DNA of 36,216 bases, from positions 1-36,216 of the forward strand of contig JAUSBQ010000163.1 of assembly GCA_030651965.1 (NCBI GenBank), given 5' to 3'. Shown here piece after piece: positions 15,830 to 24,182 of this stretch (its first letter is position 1; each line of letters opens with the position of its first letter). The notes below the pieces were generated by a model. That model was not told the DNA's origin and made no database searches. It was given only the letters and a program-made list of their open reading frames with translations. The translations under genes and the position numbers were made by a program. Source of the stretch: Pseudolabrys sp. (lineage in GTDB: Bacteria > Pseudomonadota > Alphaproteobacteria > Rhizobiales > Xanthobacteraceae).

Positions 15830-16316
15830 TCAGTGAGCATTAAAGTCGTTGTAAGGGCATTCTAACGAAATCGCGCAATAAATTTCCAACAACGCCTGTT
15901 TTGTTTGGTCGCACTCTTCAACGAACCTGTATTCCATGGTCCTTACCCGTGATTTAGCCTGAGAAAATGCTAAGGAAAATTCGACGTCCTCAGAGAGCCC
16001 ATTTCGACTATCTTTGCCGGGCATATAACTTGGCTTTATTTTTCCCGTCACCTCTCTGGCCAATCGAAAAGCAAAAAACTGCTTGGTTGTGTTGCGAACC
16101 TGGGTTGCACTGCTGACTATATCTTTTTTTGAGAGCATTCGAACGGCCTGCATAAAGATGCCTTTCCCCTTCGCTGAAAAGGTACACGCCCTGAGTCGGC
16201 ATCTCTCTAGGAAGGTTGCCATTCGTGACTGGCCGCATAGAAATCAACGTGCAGAAAGATGCGTGCAAACTTTCGACAACTTTTGCGAAGCGAGAGTCCA
16301 AAGATCTACCCCACAC
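15830..16316 (-). pseudogene. GIY-YIG nuclease-like gene broken by a frameshift
   Basis: Two overlapping minus-strand frames make one protein. The first (from GTG 16316) gives LDSRFAKVVESLHASF and then the GIY-YIG core GVYLFSEGERHLYAGRSNAL. The second supplies FAFRLAREVTGKIKPSY through to LLEIYCAISLECPYNDF. The switch falls at a run of six Ts on the minus strand (plus-strand As 16073-16078); five Ts would restore one frame of about 161 codons. The GIY-YIG fold makes DNA-cutting nucleases; the target of this family is unknown. The region is visibly poorer in GC than its neighbours, suggesting transfer. Its start overlaps the prpE stop by 11 bases. A homopolymer sequencing error is the main alternative to a true pseudogene. 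Confidence 0.75.
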
Positions 16317-18219
16317 CCTTGCCCTTCAACGCGCCCTCGATCTCGCCCAAGATCGCCGGATCGTCGATGGTCGCCGGCATGGTCCATTGATCGCCGTCGG
16401 CGATTTTCTTGATGGTGCCGCGCAAGATTTTGCCTGAACGCGTCTTCGGCAGGCGGGCGACCGTGATCGCCAGTTTGAAAGACGCCACCGGCCCGATCTT
16501 GTCGCGCACCAGCTGCACGATTTCCTTCTCGATCTCGATCGGCGCCTTGGTGACACCGGACTTCAGCACGATGAAGCCGCACGGCACCTCGCCTTTCATG
16601 TCGTCCTTGATGCCGAGCACCGCGCATTCGGCAACGTCCGGATGCGAAGCCAGCACTTCCTCCATACCGCCGGTGCTAAGCCTGTGGCCGGCGACATTGA
16701 TGATGTCGTCGGTGCGGCTCATGACATAGACATAGCCGTCGTCATCGCGATAGCCGGCGTCGGCCGTCTTGTAGTAGCCAGGGAATTCGTCGAGATAGGC
16801 CTCGCGAAAACGCTTGTCGTCCTGCCACAACGTCGGGAACGCGCCCGGCGGCATCGGCAGCTTGATGACGATCGAGCCGATCTTGTTCGCCGGCACCTTG
16901 TGGCAGGCCTCGTCCACGACGTCGATCTCGTAGCCCGGCATCGGCACGCAGGCCGAGCCGTATTTGACCGGCAGCGCGCCCAGCCCCACCGGATTGCCGG
17001 CGATGCACCAGCCGGTCTCGGTCTGCCACCAGTGGTCGATCACCGGCACTTTCAGCACCTCCTCCGCCCACTGGATGGTCGGTGGATCGGCGCGCTCGCC
17101 GGCGAGAAACAACGTGCGGAATTTGCTGAGGTCGTGCGTCTTCAGCAGCACCGCGTCGGGGTCTTCCTTGCGGATGGCGCGGAACGCGGTCGGCGCGGTA
17201 AACAGCGACACCACGCCATGCTCGGCGCAGACGCGCCAGAACGCGCCGGCATCCGGCGTGCCGACCGGCTTGCCTTCGTAGAGGATCGAGGTGGCGCCGT
17301 GCAGCAGCGGGCCGTAGACGATGTAGCTGTGGCCGACGACCCAGCCGATGTCGGAGGCGCACCACCACACTTCGCCGGGATCGATGTTGTAGAGATTCTT
17401 CATCGACCATTTCAGCGCGACCATGTGGCCGCCATTGTCGCGCACCACGCCTTTCGGGATGCCGGTTGTGCCCGAGGTGTAGAGAATGTACAGCGGATCG
17501 GTGGCAGCGACCGGCACGCATTCGCTCGTCTTGGCGTAGTTGACGGCGTGCTCCCAGACGCGGCGCCAGTCATGGTCGCGGCCGTCGATCATTTTCGCCT
17601 CGGCCTGCGGCCGTTGCAGGATGAGGCAGGCATCGGGCTTGTGCTTCGCCATCTCGATGGCTTCGTCGAGCAGCGGCTTGTAGGCGATGACGCGCGTGCC
17701 CTCGATGCCGCAGGAGGCCGACAGGATCAGCTTCGGCTTGCAGTCGTTGATGCGGGTGGCGAGCTCCTTCGGCGCAAAGCCGCCGAACACCACCGAATGG
17801 ATGGCGCCGATGCGGGCGCAGGCCAGCATCGCGAACACCGCCTCCGGCACCATCGGCATATAGAGGATGACGGTGTCGCCCTTGGTCACCCCGAAATCGC
17901 GCAGCATGGCACCGAGGATCTGCACCTCGGAGAGCAAGCGGCCATAGGTGAAGGTCTGCTTTGTGTTGGTGACGGGTGAATCGTAGATGATCGCGGCCTG
18001 CTGGCCGCGCCCGGCCAGCACCTGGCGGTCGACGGCGTTGTAGCAGGTGTTGCAGGTGCCGCCGGTGAACCAGCGGCCGTAAATGCCGGCGTCCCTGTCG
18101 AACACCTTTTTCGGCTTCTCGATCCAGTCGATGGCGGCCGCCGCTTCGCCCCAGAAGCCTTCGGGATCGCTTTCCCACCGCGCATAGATGGCGGGATATC
18201 GGCTGGTCGCAGCGGTCAT
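16306..18219 (-). CDS. prpE: propionyl-CoA synthetase
   Basis: A 637-residue acyl-CoA synthetase of the acetyl/propionyl-CoA ligase family, closest in character to PrpE/ACSS3: start YPAIYARWESDPEGFWGEAA, YILYTSGTTGIPKGVVRDNG (P-loop and PrpE-type follow-on), WWQTETGWCIAGNP, and INVAGHRLSTGGMEEVLASH. The catalytic, acetylation-prone Lys is in KTRSGKILRG near the C-terminus. It turns propionate (and perhaps acetate), ATP and CoA into the CoA thioester. Start ATG 18219 is preceded by GAGGGGGA; the upstream in-frame extension is non-conserved and enters a repeat. No methylcitrate genes are in the window. Confidence 0.9.
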   Translation of the reverse strand: MTAATSRYPAIYARWESDPEGFWGEAAAAIDWIEKPKKVFDRDAGIYGRWFTGGTCNTCYNAVDRQVLAGRGQQAAIIYDSPVTNTKQTFTYGRLLSEVQILGAMLRDFGVTKGDTVILYMPMVPEAVFAMLACARIGAIHSVVFGGFAPKELATRINDCKPKLILSASCGIEGTRVIAYKPLLDEAIEMAKHKPDACLILQRPQAEAKMIDGRDHDWRRVWEHAVNYAKTSECVPVAATDPLYILYTSGTTGIPKGVVRDNGGHMVALKWSMKNLYNIDPGEVWWCASDIGWVVGHSYIVYGPLLHGATSILYEGKPVGTPDAGAFWRVCAEHGVVSLFTAPTAFRAIRKEDPDAVLLKTHDLSKFRTLFLAGERADPPTIQWAEEVLKVPVIDHWWQTETGWCIAGNPVGLGALPVKYGSACVPMPGYEIDVVDEACHKVPANKIGSIVIKLPMPPGAFPTLWQDDKRFREAYLDEFPGYYKTADAGYRDDDGYVYVMSRTDDIINVAGHRLSTGGMEEVLASHPDVAECAVLGIKDDMKGEVPCGFIVLKSGVTKAPIEIEKEIVQLVRDKIGPVASFKLAITVARLPKTRSGKILRGTIKKIADGDQWTMPATIDDPAILGEIEGALKGKGVG

Positions 18220-18330
18220 TCGGGCGTCCCCCTCGACGTATCTTTGCCGGCGATTGTGTCTTGCCGGACATGCACAAACAAGGCTGGCAAATCGGGCGCG
18301 GCTCGGCTTTGATCCGGCGCAAATCCACTC

Positions 18331-18436
18331 TGTCATTCCGGGATGCCCCCCTTGGGCCGGGCCCGGAATCCATAACCCCGGTCTGCGAGTATGGATTCCG
18401 GGCTCGCTTCGCTGACGCTCGCGCCCCGGAATGACA
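18331..18436. repeat. TGTCATTCCGGG-type palindromic repeat
   Basis: The outer ends TGTCATTCCGG (18331-18341) and CCGGAATGACA (18426-18436) are perfect inverses. An inner pair CCCGGAATCCATA and TATGGATTCCGGG is nested inside. This is a very common repeat in Rhizobiales genomes. Its right end stops one base before the ATG of the TauE/SafE gene. Confidence 0.9.
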
Positions 18437-18437
18437 A

Positions 18438-19205
18438 ATGACCATCATCACCGACCCCGTGTTCTATGCCCTGGCCATTCCGGCGGTGATCGCGCTCGGG
18501 CTGTCCAAAGGCGGCTTTGCCGGGGTCGGCCAGATGGCGACGCCGATGCTGGCCTTGGTGATGCCGCCGCTGGAGGCCGCCGCCATCTTCCTGCCGATCA
18601 TGATCGTGCAGGACGCCAACGCGGTCTGGGTCTACCGCAAAGACTGGAACAGGCGCGTCGTCGCCATCGTCATCCCCGGTGCGATCGTCGGCATCGGCGC
18701 CGCCTGGCTGCTGGCGGCGTATATTTCGGATGCCGCGGTGCGCATCTTCATCGGCGTAACGACCATCGCCTTCGTCGCCTACAGCGTCATCGGCATGCTG
18801 CGGGTGCCGCGCGAGCCGAAGCAGCCGGGCGTGCCCGCCGGCGTGTTCTGGGGCGCGCTGTCCGGCTTCACCTCGACGATCTGCCAGGCCGGCGGCCCGC
18901 CCTATCAGATGTATGTGCTCGGCCTGAAGCTGCCGAAGATGACCTATGTCGGCACCACCGCTGTGTTCTTCGCCATCGTCAACGCGCTCAAGGTGGTGCC
19001 CTATTTCGCGCTCGGCCAGTTTACCGGGAGCGGCATCGGCACGTCGCTGGTGCTGCTGCCGCTGGCGATCGCCGCCAATTTTCTCGGCTTCTGGCTGGTG
19101 CGGATCACGCCGCAGGAGATCTTCTACAAGATCACGCTCGTCATCATGCTGCTGATTGCCATCGAACTGACGCGCGAGGGCGCCACGGTCTTGCTGCAGC
19201 GCTAG
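18438..19205 (+). CDS. TauE/SafE-family permease
   Basis: A 255-residue inner-membrane protein of the TauE/SafE (sulfite exporter) family, with seven to eight hydrophobic helices and the family repeats GLSKGGFAGVGQMATPMLAL near residue 22 and GALSGFTSTICQAGGPPYQMY near 138. The family moves sulfite, sulfoacetate and other organic anions; the substrate here is unknown. Its ATG lies one base after a palindromic repeat, so ribosome binding signals must sit in the repeat (GGAATG). It ends on a CTAG shared with the stop of the converging M24 gene. Confidence 0.9.
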   Translation: MTIITDPVFYALAIPAVIALGLSKGGFAGVGQMATPMLALVMPPLEAAAIFLPIMIVQDANAVWVYRKDWNRRVVAIVIPGAIVGIGAAWLLAAYISDAAVRIFIGVTTIAFVAYSVIGMLRVPREPKQPGVPAGVFWGALSGFTSTICQAGGPPYQMYVLGLKLPKMTYVGTTAVFFAIVNALKVVPYFALGQFTGSGIGTSLVLLPLAIAANFLGFWLVRITPQEIFYKITLVIMLLIAIELTREGATVLLQR

Positions 19206-20356
19206 AGCGCGACGATCTGCACTTTCGGCGGCGTCGGCGCCAGCGCCTCGGCGCCGGTCGCTGTGATCAGCATCGGATATTCGAGCCGCATGCCGGCGAC
19301 GCCGGGCTGGTAGAAGTGCGTGCCGAGTGCGATCACCATGCCGGGCGCGAGGATGTCGTCGCTCGCGGCATTCATGAACGGCCGCGTGCGCGCGCAGGTG
19401 CCGAGCCCATGCCCGAACAGCGGCAGGCCGAACTGCCGGCCGATCTCGCTCTTGCCGAACGCCGCCACCGCGCCGGCGGCGCAATCGCGCACCGCCCGCC
19501 CGGGCTTGAGGCTGCCGATCAACGTCGCCGCCGTTTCTTCCCAGCAATCGATGGCGCGGCGCTGCGCATCGTCAGGCGCGCCGTAGAACACCGGGATCGA
19601 TAGATCGCACATGTACAGGTCGATCAGCGGATGCAGATCGATGACCACGAACTCGTTGGCGCGGATTTCGCGGTCGGTGCTCTGCTGGGTGACGCCGCGA
19701 TAGAAGGCGGTGCGTTCGCCGGCGCCGACTTCGGTGCCGCCGGTGACCGACCATGACCAGGTGCTGCCATGGTCGCGGATCGCGGCCTCGACCACGCCGG
19801 CAATGTGGTTCTCGGTCACGCCGGTGCGTACCGCGTCGAGACCGGCGTGGAAGCCCTTGTCGGCGACAATGGCAGCGCGGCGCAGCCGCTCGATTTCGGC
19901 CGGCGACTTGATCAGCATCAGATCGTCGATCAGGCCGACGCCGTTGATGAGCTCCGCCTGCGGGATCGCCGCGGCGAGCGCAAGATATTCGCCCGCCGTC
20001 AGCATGCCGGGCGCCACCTGCGCCGCGCCTGGGTGCGCCAGATCAAGACCGATGCGGCCTTGATCCGCGCCGCGCGCCGCCAGGCGCTTGGCGATCAATT
20101 CAATCAGGCCGGAGCCGGTGAATTCCAGCACCGGATGCGGACAGCCTTCGGCCTTGATGCGCTCGGAATCCATTGCCCAGTAGGCGACTTCGCAGCCGCC
20201 GTCGGCAGTGACGACGACCGCGCCGCGCCACGGCATGAAGGTGCCGCAGAGATAATGCAGCGAGGCCTGCCGCGTGCCGACATAGGCGGAGACGCCGTCG
20301 GCCTTCAGCCGGGCCGCGAGCGCGCGCACGCGCGCGGTGAAATCGATCGGTTGCAT
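19202..20356 (-). CDS. M24 (Xaa-Pro peptidase/creatinase) family protein, degenerate metal site
   Basis: A 384-residue two-domain protein: a creatinase-like N-terminal domain (about 1-150) and a pita-bread domain. Of the five metal ligands of M24 peptidases, both Asp (VIDLHPL and YMCDLS), the His (FGHGLG) and the last Glu (MRLEYP) are visible, but the first Glu is replaced in IALGTHFYQP, and the HExP His is lost in ARTRPF. It may therefore be a metal-poor hydrolase such as a creatinase-like amidinohydrolase rather than a prolidase. The ATG at 20356 is six bases after the stop of the TctC gene, so they form one operon, probably handling an imported substrate. No terminator follows. Confidence 0.82.
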   Translation of the reverse strand: MQPIDFTARVRALAARLKADGVSAYVGTRQASLHYLCGTFMPWRGAVVVTADGGCEVAYWAMDSERIKAEGCPHPVLEFTGSGLIELIAKRLAARGADQGRIGLDLAHPGAAQVAPGMLTAGEYLALAAAIPQAELINGVGLIDDLMLIKSPAEIERLRRAAIVADKGFHAGLDAVRTGVTENHIAGVVEAAIRDHGSTWSWSVTGGTEVGAGERTAFYRGVTQQSTDREIRANEFVVIDLHPLIDLYMCDLSIPVFYGAPDDAQRRAIDCWEETAATLIGSLKPGRAVRDCAAGAVAAFGKSEIGRQFGLPLFGHGLGTCARTRPFMNAASDDILAPGMVIALGTHFYQPGVAGMRLEYPMLITATGAEALAPTPPKVQIVAL

Positions 20357-20362
20357 GGGGGC

Positions 20363-21331
20363 TTACTCGATGGAGAGGTTGGCGCCACGCACGGCGATTG
20401 CCCACTTGGCGGTTTCGCCGTCGATGAACTTGGCGAACTCGGCGGGCGTCGACGCGATCGGTTCGGCCGCCTGATTGATCAAGGTCTTACGCACCTCCGG
20501 ATCGGCCAAGGCCTTGGCGATCGCGCCCTGGAGCTTGTTGGCGATTGCCGGCGGCAGCTTGGCCGGGCCAACGACACCGATCCATCCGGTGGCGCTGTAA
20601 CCGGGCAGACCCGCTTCGGCGACGGTCGGCACGTCGGGGACGACGGGGGACCGCTGTGCGCCGGTGACGGCGAGCGCGCGCAACTTGCCGGCTTTCACCT
20701 GCGGCAAAGCGGTGATCATTGAATCGAACATCACCTGCACATGGTTGCCGATCATGTCGGTCAGGGCCGGCGCGCTGCCTTTATACGGGACCTGCGGCAT
20801 GTCGATGCCGGCCTGATGCACGAACAGTTCGCCGGACAGATGCATCGAGGTGCCGCTGCCGCCGTGGGCGCGGTTGAGCTTGCCCGGGTTGGCCTTGGCG
20901 TAGTCGATGAGTTCTTTCACCGACTTTGCCGGCACCGACGGATTGACGACCAGCAGCAACGGATACTGCACGACCAGCGAAATCGGCGTGAAATCCTTGA
21001 TCGGATCGAACGACAGTTTCTTGTAGAGCGTCTGGTTGATGGCGTGGGTGCCGATCGTGGCCATCAGGATCGTGTAACCGTCCGGCGCGGCGCGCGCGAC
21101 GACGTCGGCGCCGATATTGCCGCCGCCGCCCGGCCGCGCTTCGACCACCACCGGCTGGCCAAGCGTCTCCGACATCTTTTGCGCCAGCAACCGCGTGGTG
21201 ACGTCGGTCGGCCCGCCGGCCGCGGCTGGCACGATGAAGTGAATCGGCTTGTTCGGATAATCCTGGGCCTGCGCGGGCGCGCTGACGAACGCCAAGGCGG
21301 CAACTGCGACGGCGGCAACACTGCGGTGCAT
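20363..21331 (-). CDS. TctC/Bug-type tricarboxylate-transport binding protein
   Basis: A 322-residue periplasmic solute-binding protein of the TctC (Bug) family. The signal peptide ends VSAPAQA-QDYP. Family blocks follow: IHFIVPAAAGGPTDVTTRLL, VVEARPGGGGNIGADVVA, DGYTILM, and VPYKGSAPALTDMIGN. Bug proteins bind carboxylates; no TctA/TctB membrane partners are nearby, which is common for this family. Start ATG 21331 has GGGGA before it and gives a normal length; ATGs at 21343 and 21361 are possible. It leads the operon with the M24 gene, facing away from iclR across a palindromic operator. Confidence 0.92.
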   Translation of the reverse strand: MHRSVAAVAVAALAFVSAPAQAQDYPNKPIHFIVPAAAGGPTDVTTRLLAQKMSETLGQPVVVEARPGGGGNIGADVVARAAPDGYTILMATIGTHAINQTLYKKLSFDPIKDFTPISLVVQYPLLLVVNPSVPAKSVKELIDYAKANPGKLNRAHGGSGTSMHLSGELFVHQAGIDMPQVPYKGSAPALTDMIGNHVQVMFDSMITALPQVKAGKLRALAVTGAQRSPVVPDVPTVAEAGLPGYSATGWIGVVGPAKLPPAIANKLQGAIAKALADPEVRKTLINQAAEPIASTPAEFAKFIDGETAKWAIAVRGANLSIE

Positions 21332-21364
21332 TTCAATCCCCATCAATTTTAAGACCGGCATCTT

Positions 21365-21387
21365 GTTCGATTATCGAACATATGTTC
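21365..21387. promoter_or_regulatory. probable IclR-family operator
   Basis: GTTCGATTATCGAAC (21365-21379) is a perfect inverted repeat, and GAACATATGTTC (21376-21387) is a second, sharing one half-site with the first. GTTCGAT-like arms are typical of PcaR/PobR-type IclR operators. It sits 33 bases from the tctC start and 40 from the iclR start, in the 96-base gap between these divergent genes, so it probably controls both. Confidence 0.75.
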
Positions 21388-21427
21388 AACTGACGCCCAC
21401 ACTTAACACCGCCAAGGAGATTGCACA

Positions 21428-22225
21428 ATGCTGGCCTCGCCTGAGGAAATTGCCGCCTGGCCGTCCGGCAGCGACACGTTCGTCGAATCCTTCGCCAAGG
21501 GGCTGGCCGTTATCGGCGCGTTCGGCGACGGCGGCGGCGCCCTGACGATTTCCGACGTCTCGAGACTGACCGGCCTGCCGCGCGCCGGCGTCCGGCGTCT
21601 GCTGCTGTCGCTGGTGGCGCTGGCGCTGGCGGAAGAGCATGACGGCCGCTTCTCGCTGACGCCGCGCGTGCTGCGGCTCGGCTATGCCTACCTGGCCTCG
21701 CTCAGCCTGCGCGAGATCGCCCAGCCGCTGATCGAAATGCTGGCGCGCGAGTGTGACGAGATCGTCGCCGTCTCGGTGCTCGACGGCGATGAACTGACCT
21801 ATGTGGCGCGCGCCGAACCCTCCAGCGTGCTGCGCCGCAGCCTCACCGTCGGCAGCCGCCTGCCCGTCTTCTGCACCTCAATGGGCCGCGTGCTACTCGC
21901 CGGCCTGACCGACGATCAGGTGCGCACCGTGCTGAGCCAAAGCGCCCGGCCTGCCTACACCCGGCACACCATCACCGACATCGCGGCCTTGTCACGCACG
22001 ATCGCCACAGTGCGCAGCCAGGGCTGGTGCTTTGTCAGCGAGGAGCTCGAACTCGGCGCCTGCGGCCTGGCGGCGCCGATCCGCGACGGCCAGGGCCGCA
22101 CCGTTGCCGCGCTCAACATCAGCACCAATCTGGGCCGGCATTCCGAGAAGCCGTTCATCAAGCAGTTCAAACAGCGCCTGATCGGGCTTGCCGAAAAAAT
22201 CTCCAGCAGCCTGCCCCGCAGTTAA
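21428..22225 (+). CDS. IclR-family transcriptional regulator (PcaR/PobR-like)
   Basis: A 265-residue regulator. Residues about 17-80 form the winged helix-turn-helix (FVESFAKGLAVIGAFG, then ISDVSRLTGLPRAGVRRLLL). Residues about 95-260 form the IclR effector domain (VAVSVLDGDELTYVAR, GSRLPVFCTSMGRVLLAG, ELGACGLAAPIRD). It best resembles the PcaR/PobR subgroup, which senses aromatic or related carboxylic acids; the effector here is not known. The ATG at 21428 follows AAGGAG. It is divergent from tctC-M24 and upstream of an acyl-CoA ligase, and its likely operator lies directly upstream. Confidence 0.92.
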   Translation: MLASPEEIAAWPSGSDTFVESFAKGLAVIGAFGDGGGALTISDVSRLTGLPRAGVRRLLLSLVALALAEEHDGRFSLTPRVLRLGYAYLASLSLREIAQPLIEMLARECDEIVAVSVLDGDELTYVARAEPSSVLRRSLTVGSRLPVFCTSMGRVLLAGLTDDQVRTVLSQSARPAYTRHTITDIAALSRTIATVRSQGWCFVSEELELGACGLAAPIRDGQGRTVAALNISTNLGRHSEKPFIKQFKQRLIGLAEKISSSLPRS

Positions 22226-22285
22226 ATGCCGCGATGACAAGCGCCGCTGAGGCCGGTAGTTTCCCGTCAAAGAGGAAACACCAAG

Positions 22286-23929
22286 ATGGCGAAAACGCCT
22301 GACGACAAGACACCCTACGATACCGATCTCGACCGCAATCCGGCCAATTACCAGCCGCTGACGCCGCTCGGCTTTCTCGAGCGCGCGGCGAGCGTGTTCC
22401 CGGAGCGCACCGCCATCGTCCACGGGACGCTGCGGCGATCCTACGCCAAGTTCTATGCACGCTCGCGGCGTCTTGCCTCGGCGCTGGCCAAGGCCGGCAT
22501 CAAGCGCGGCGACACGGTGACGGTCATGCTGGCCAATACGCCGGCGATGCTCGAATGCCATTACGGCGTGCCGATGACGCAAGGCGTGCTCAACACGCTC
22601 AACACACGGTTAGACGCGGCGATTCTCGCCTTCTCGCTCGACCATGCCGAATCCAAGGTGGTGATCATCGACCGCGAGTTCTCCAAGGTGATGAAGGAGG
22701 CCTTGGCGCTGGCCAAAGTGAAGCCGCTGGTGATCGACTATGACGACCCCGAATATTCAGGTAGCGGCGAACGGCTGGGCACGCTCGACTACGAAGAGTT
22801 CGTCGCCTCCGGCGATCCGGATTTTGCGTGGGCGATGCCGGACGACGAATGGGACGCGATCTGCCTCAATTACACGTCGGGCACCACCGGCGACCCGAAG
22901 GGAGTCGTGTATCACCATCGCGGCGCGCATCTATTGGCGCTCGGCAATATCGTCACCTGCGCCATGGGCAAGCATCCGGTCTATCTGTGGACGCTGCCGA
23001 TGTTTCATTGCAACGGCTGGTGCTTTCCGTGGTCGATCTCGGCGGTGGCCGGCACCCATGTCTGCCTGCGCGCGGTGCGCGCCAAGGCGATGTACGACGC
23101 CATCGCCGACCACAGAGTGACGCATTTGTGCGGCGCGCCGATCGTGATGTCGGTCCTGCTCAATGCCGACCAAGCCGAAAAGCGGCCGCTGCCGCATACC
23201 GTCGAATTCTTCACCGCCGCGGCGCCGCCGCCGGAAGCCGTGCTGGCCGCGATGAAGCAGGCCGGCTTCAATGTCACGCATCTGTACGGCCTGACCGAGT
23301 GCTATGGGCCGGCGGTGGTGAACGACTGGCATCGGGAATGGGACGCGCTGCCTTTGCCCGAACAGGCGGCGAAGAAAGCGCGCCAGGGCGTGCGCTACGG
23401 CGCGCTGGAAGCGCTCGACGTGCGCGACCCCGATACGATGGCGCCGGTTAAGCGCGACGGCGAGAGCATGGGCGAAGTGATGATGCGCGGCAATGTGGTG
23501 ATGAAGGGCTATCTCAAGAACAAGGCCTCGACCGACAAGGCCTTCGCGGGCGGCTGGTTTCACACCGGCGATCTCGGCGTCATCTATCCGGACGGCTATA
23601 TCCAGCTCAAGGACCGCTCCAAGGACATCATCATTTCCGGGGGCGAGAATATTTCGTCGATCGAGGTCGAGGATGCTCTGTACAAGCATCCCGCCGTGAT
23701 GGCGGTCGCGGTCGTCGCCAAGCCCGACGACAAATGGGGCGAGACGCCTTGCGCCTTTATCGAATTGAAGCCCGGCGCGCAGGCGACCGCCGAGGAACTG
23801 ACGCAATGGTGCAAGGCGAACCTCGCCGGCTACAAGGTGCCGCGCACCATCGTGTTCGCGGAAATTCCGAAGACGAGCACGGGGAAGATCCAGAAGTTCA
23901 GGCTGCGGGAGATGGCGAAGGGGGTGTGA
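22286..23929 (+). CDS. acyl-CoA ligase of the AMP-binding family
   Basis: A 547-residue ANL-superfamily ligase that activates a carboxylate through an acyl-adenylate and joins it to CoA. Motifs: LNYTSGTTGDPKGVVYHH (P-loop), LYGLTECYGP, GWFHTGDLG, KDRSKDIIISGGENIS (hinge) and the catalytic Lys in PKTSTGKIQKF. The blocks MFHCNGWCFPW and TAAAPPPEAVL place it near the medium-chain/DmdB/AAE-type branch. The exact acid is unknown. It lies 60 bases after iclR on the same strand, so it may share regulation. The ATG at 22286 follows AGAGGAAA. Confidence 0.9.
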   Translation: MAKTPDDKTPYDTDLDRNPANYQPLTPLGFLERAASVFPERTAIVHGTLRRSYAKFYARSRRLASALAKAGIKRGDTVTVMLANTPAMLECHYGVPMTQGVLNTLNTRLDAAILAFSLDHAESKVVIIDREFSKVMKEALALAKVKPLVIDYDDPEYSGSGERLGTLDYEEFVASGDPDFAWAMPDDEWDAICLNYTSGTTGDPKGVVYHHRGAHLLALGNIVTCAMGKHPVYLWTLPMFHCNGWCFPWSISAVAGTHVCLRAVRAKAMYDAIADHRVTHLCGAPIVMSVLLNADQAEKRPLPHTVEFFTAAAPPPEAVLAAMKQAGFNVTHLYGLTECYGPAVVNDWHREWDALPLPEQAAKKARQGVRYGALEALDVRDPDTMAPVKRDGESMGEVMMRGNVVMKGYLKNKASTDKAFAGGWFHTGDLGVIYPDGYIQLKDRSKDIIISGGENISSIEVEDALYKHPAVMAVAVVAKPDDKWGETPCAFIELKPGAQATAEELTQWCKANLAGYKVPRTIVFAEIPKTSTGKIQKFRLREMAKGV

Positions 23930-23985
23930 GGCAAGATTGCACCGCTTCGATCACGCGATCATCAAGCATTCGCCGTGCGCGGCGT

Positions 23986-24182
23986 TCAAAACGCCTTTGG
24001 CAATCCGGCCTGTCGAAGAATTGCATTGGCTGTGTGCCGGCTGGCAATGCCGACCGGACAGGAAAGTTTCGCTTGGTGATCGGGCTGTGCCAGATTTCGT
24101 GATTACCCTTGCCCTGACGCACAAGAACACAGCCGGCGGCGCGCAGCCTGTCCCGCAAATCACGGTCGAACTGGGGCGCCAT
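23986..24182 (-). pseudogene. second HicA-type toxin gene, frameshifted
   Basis: From ATG 24182 the frame reads FDRDLRDRLRAAGCVLVRQG, then KGNHEIWHSPITKRNF, a HicA-type dsRNA-binding fold with the catalytic His in GNH. The family's ending, SRHTANAILRQAGLPKAF, is present but in another frame, with its stop at 23986-23988. The distance is 197 bases, one short of a 65-codon gene, so a single base was lost near 24055-24070. Unshifted, the frame runs on to 23898 into the ligase gene with a foreign tail. The start overlaps the antitoxin stop as TGATG. It is probably inactive, though a sequencing error must be excluded. Confidence 0.72.

Noticed and set aside
16008-16222. Two separate overlapping small genes at the GIY-YIG locus
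   Set aside because: Together they match the start and end of one protein family; a single-base shift in a homopolymer explains both.
23951-24163. Independent 70-codon minus-strand frame at the second hicA
   Set aside because: It is neither the HicA start frame nor its end frame; composition is that of a shadow.
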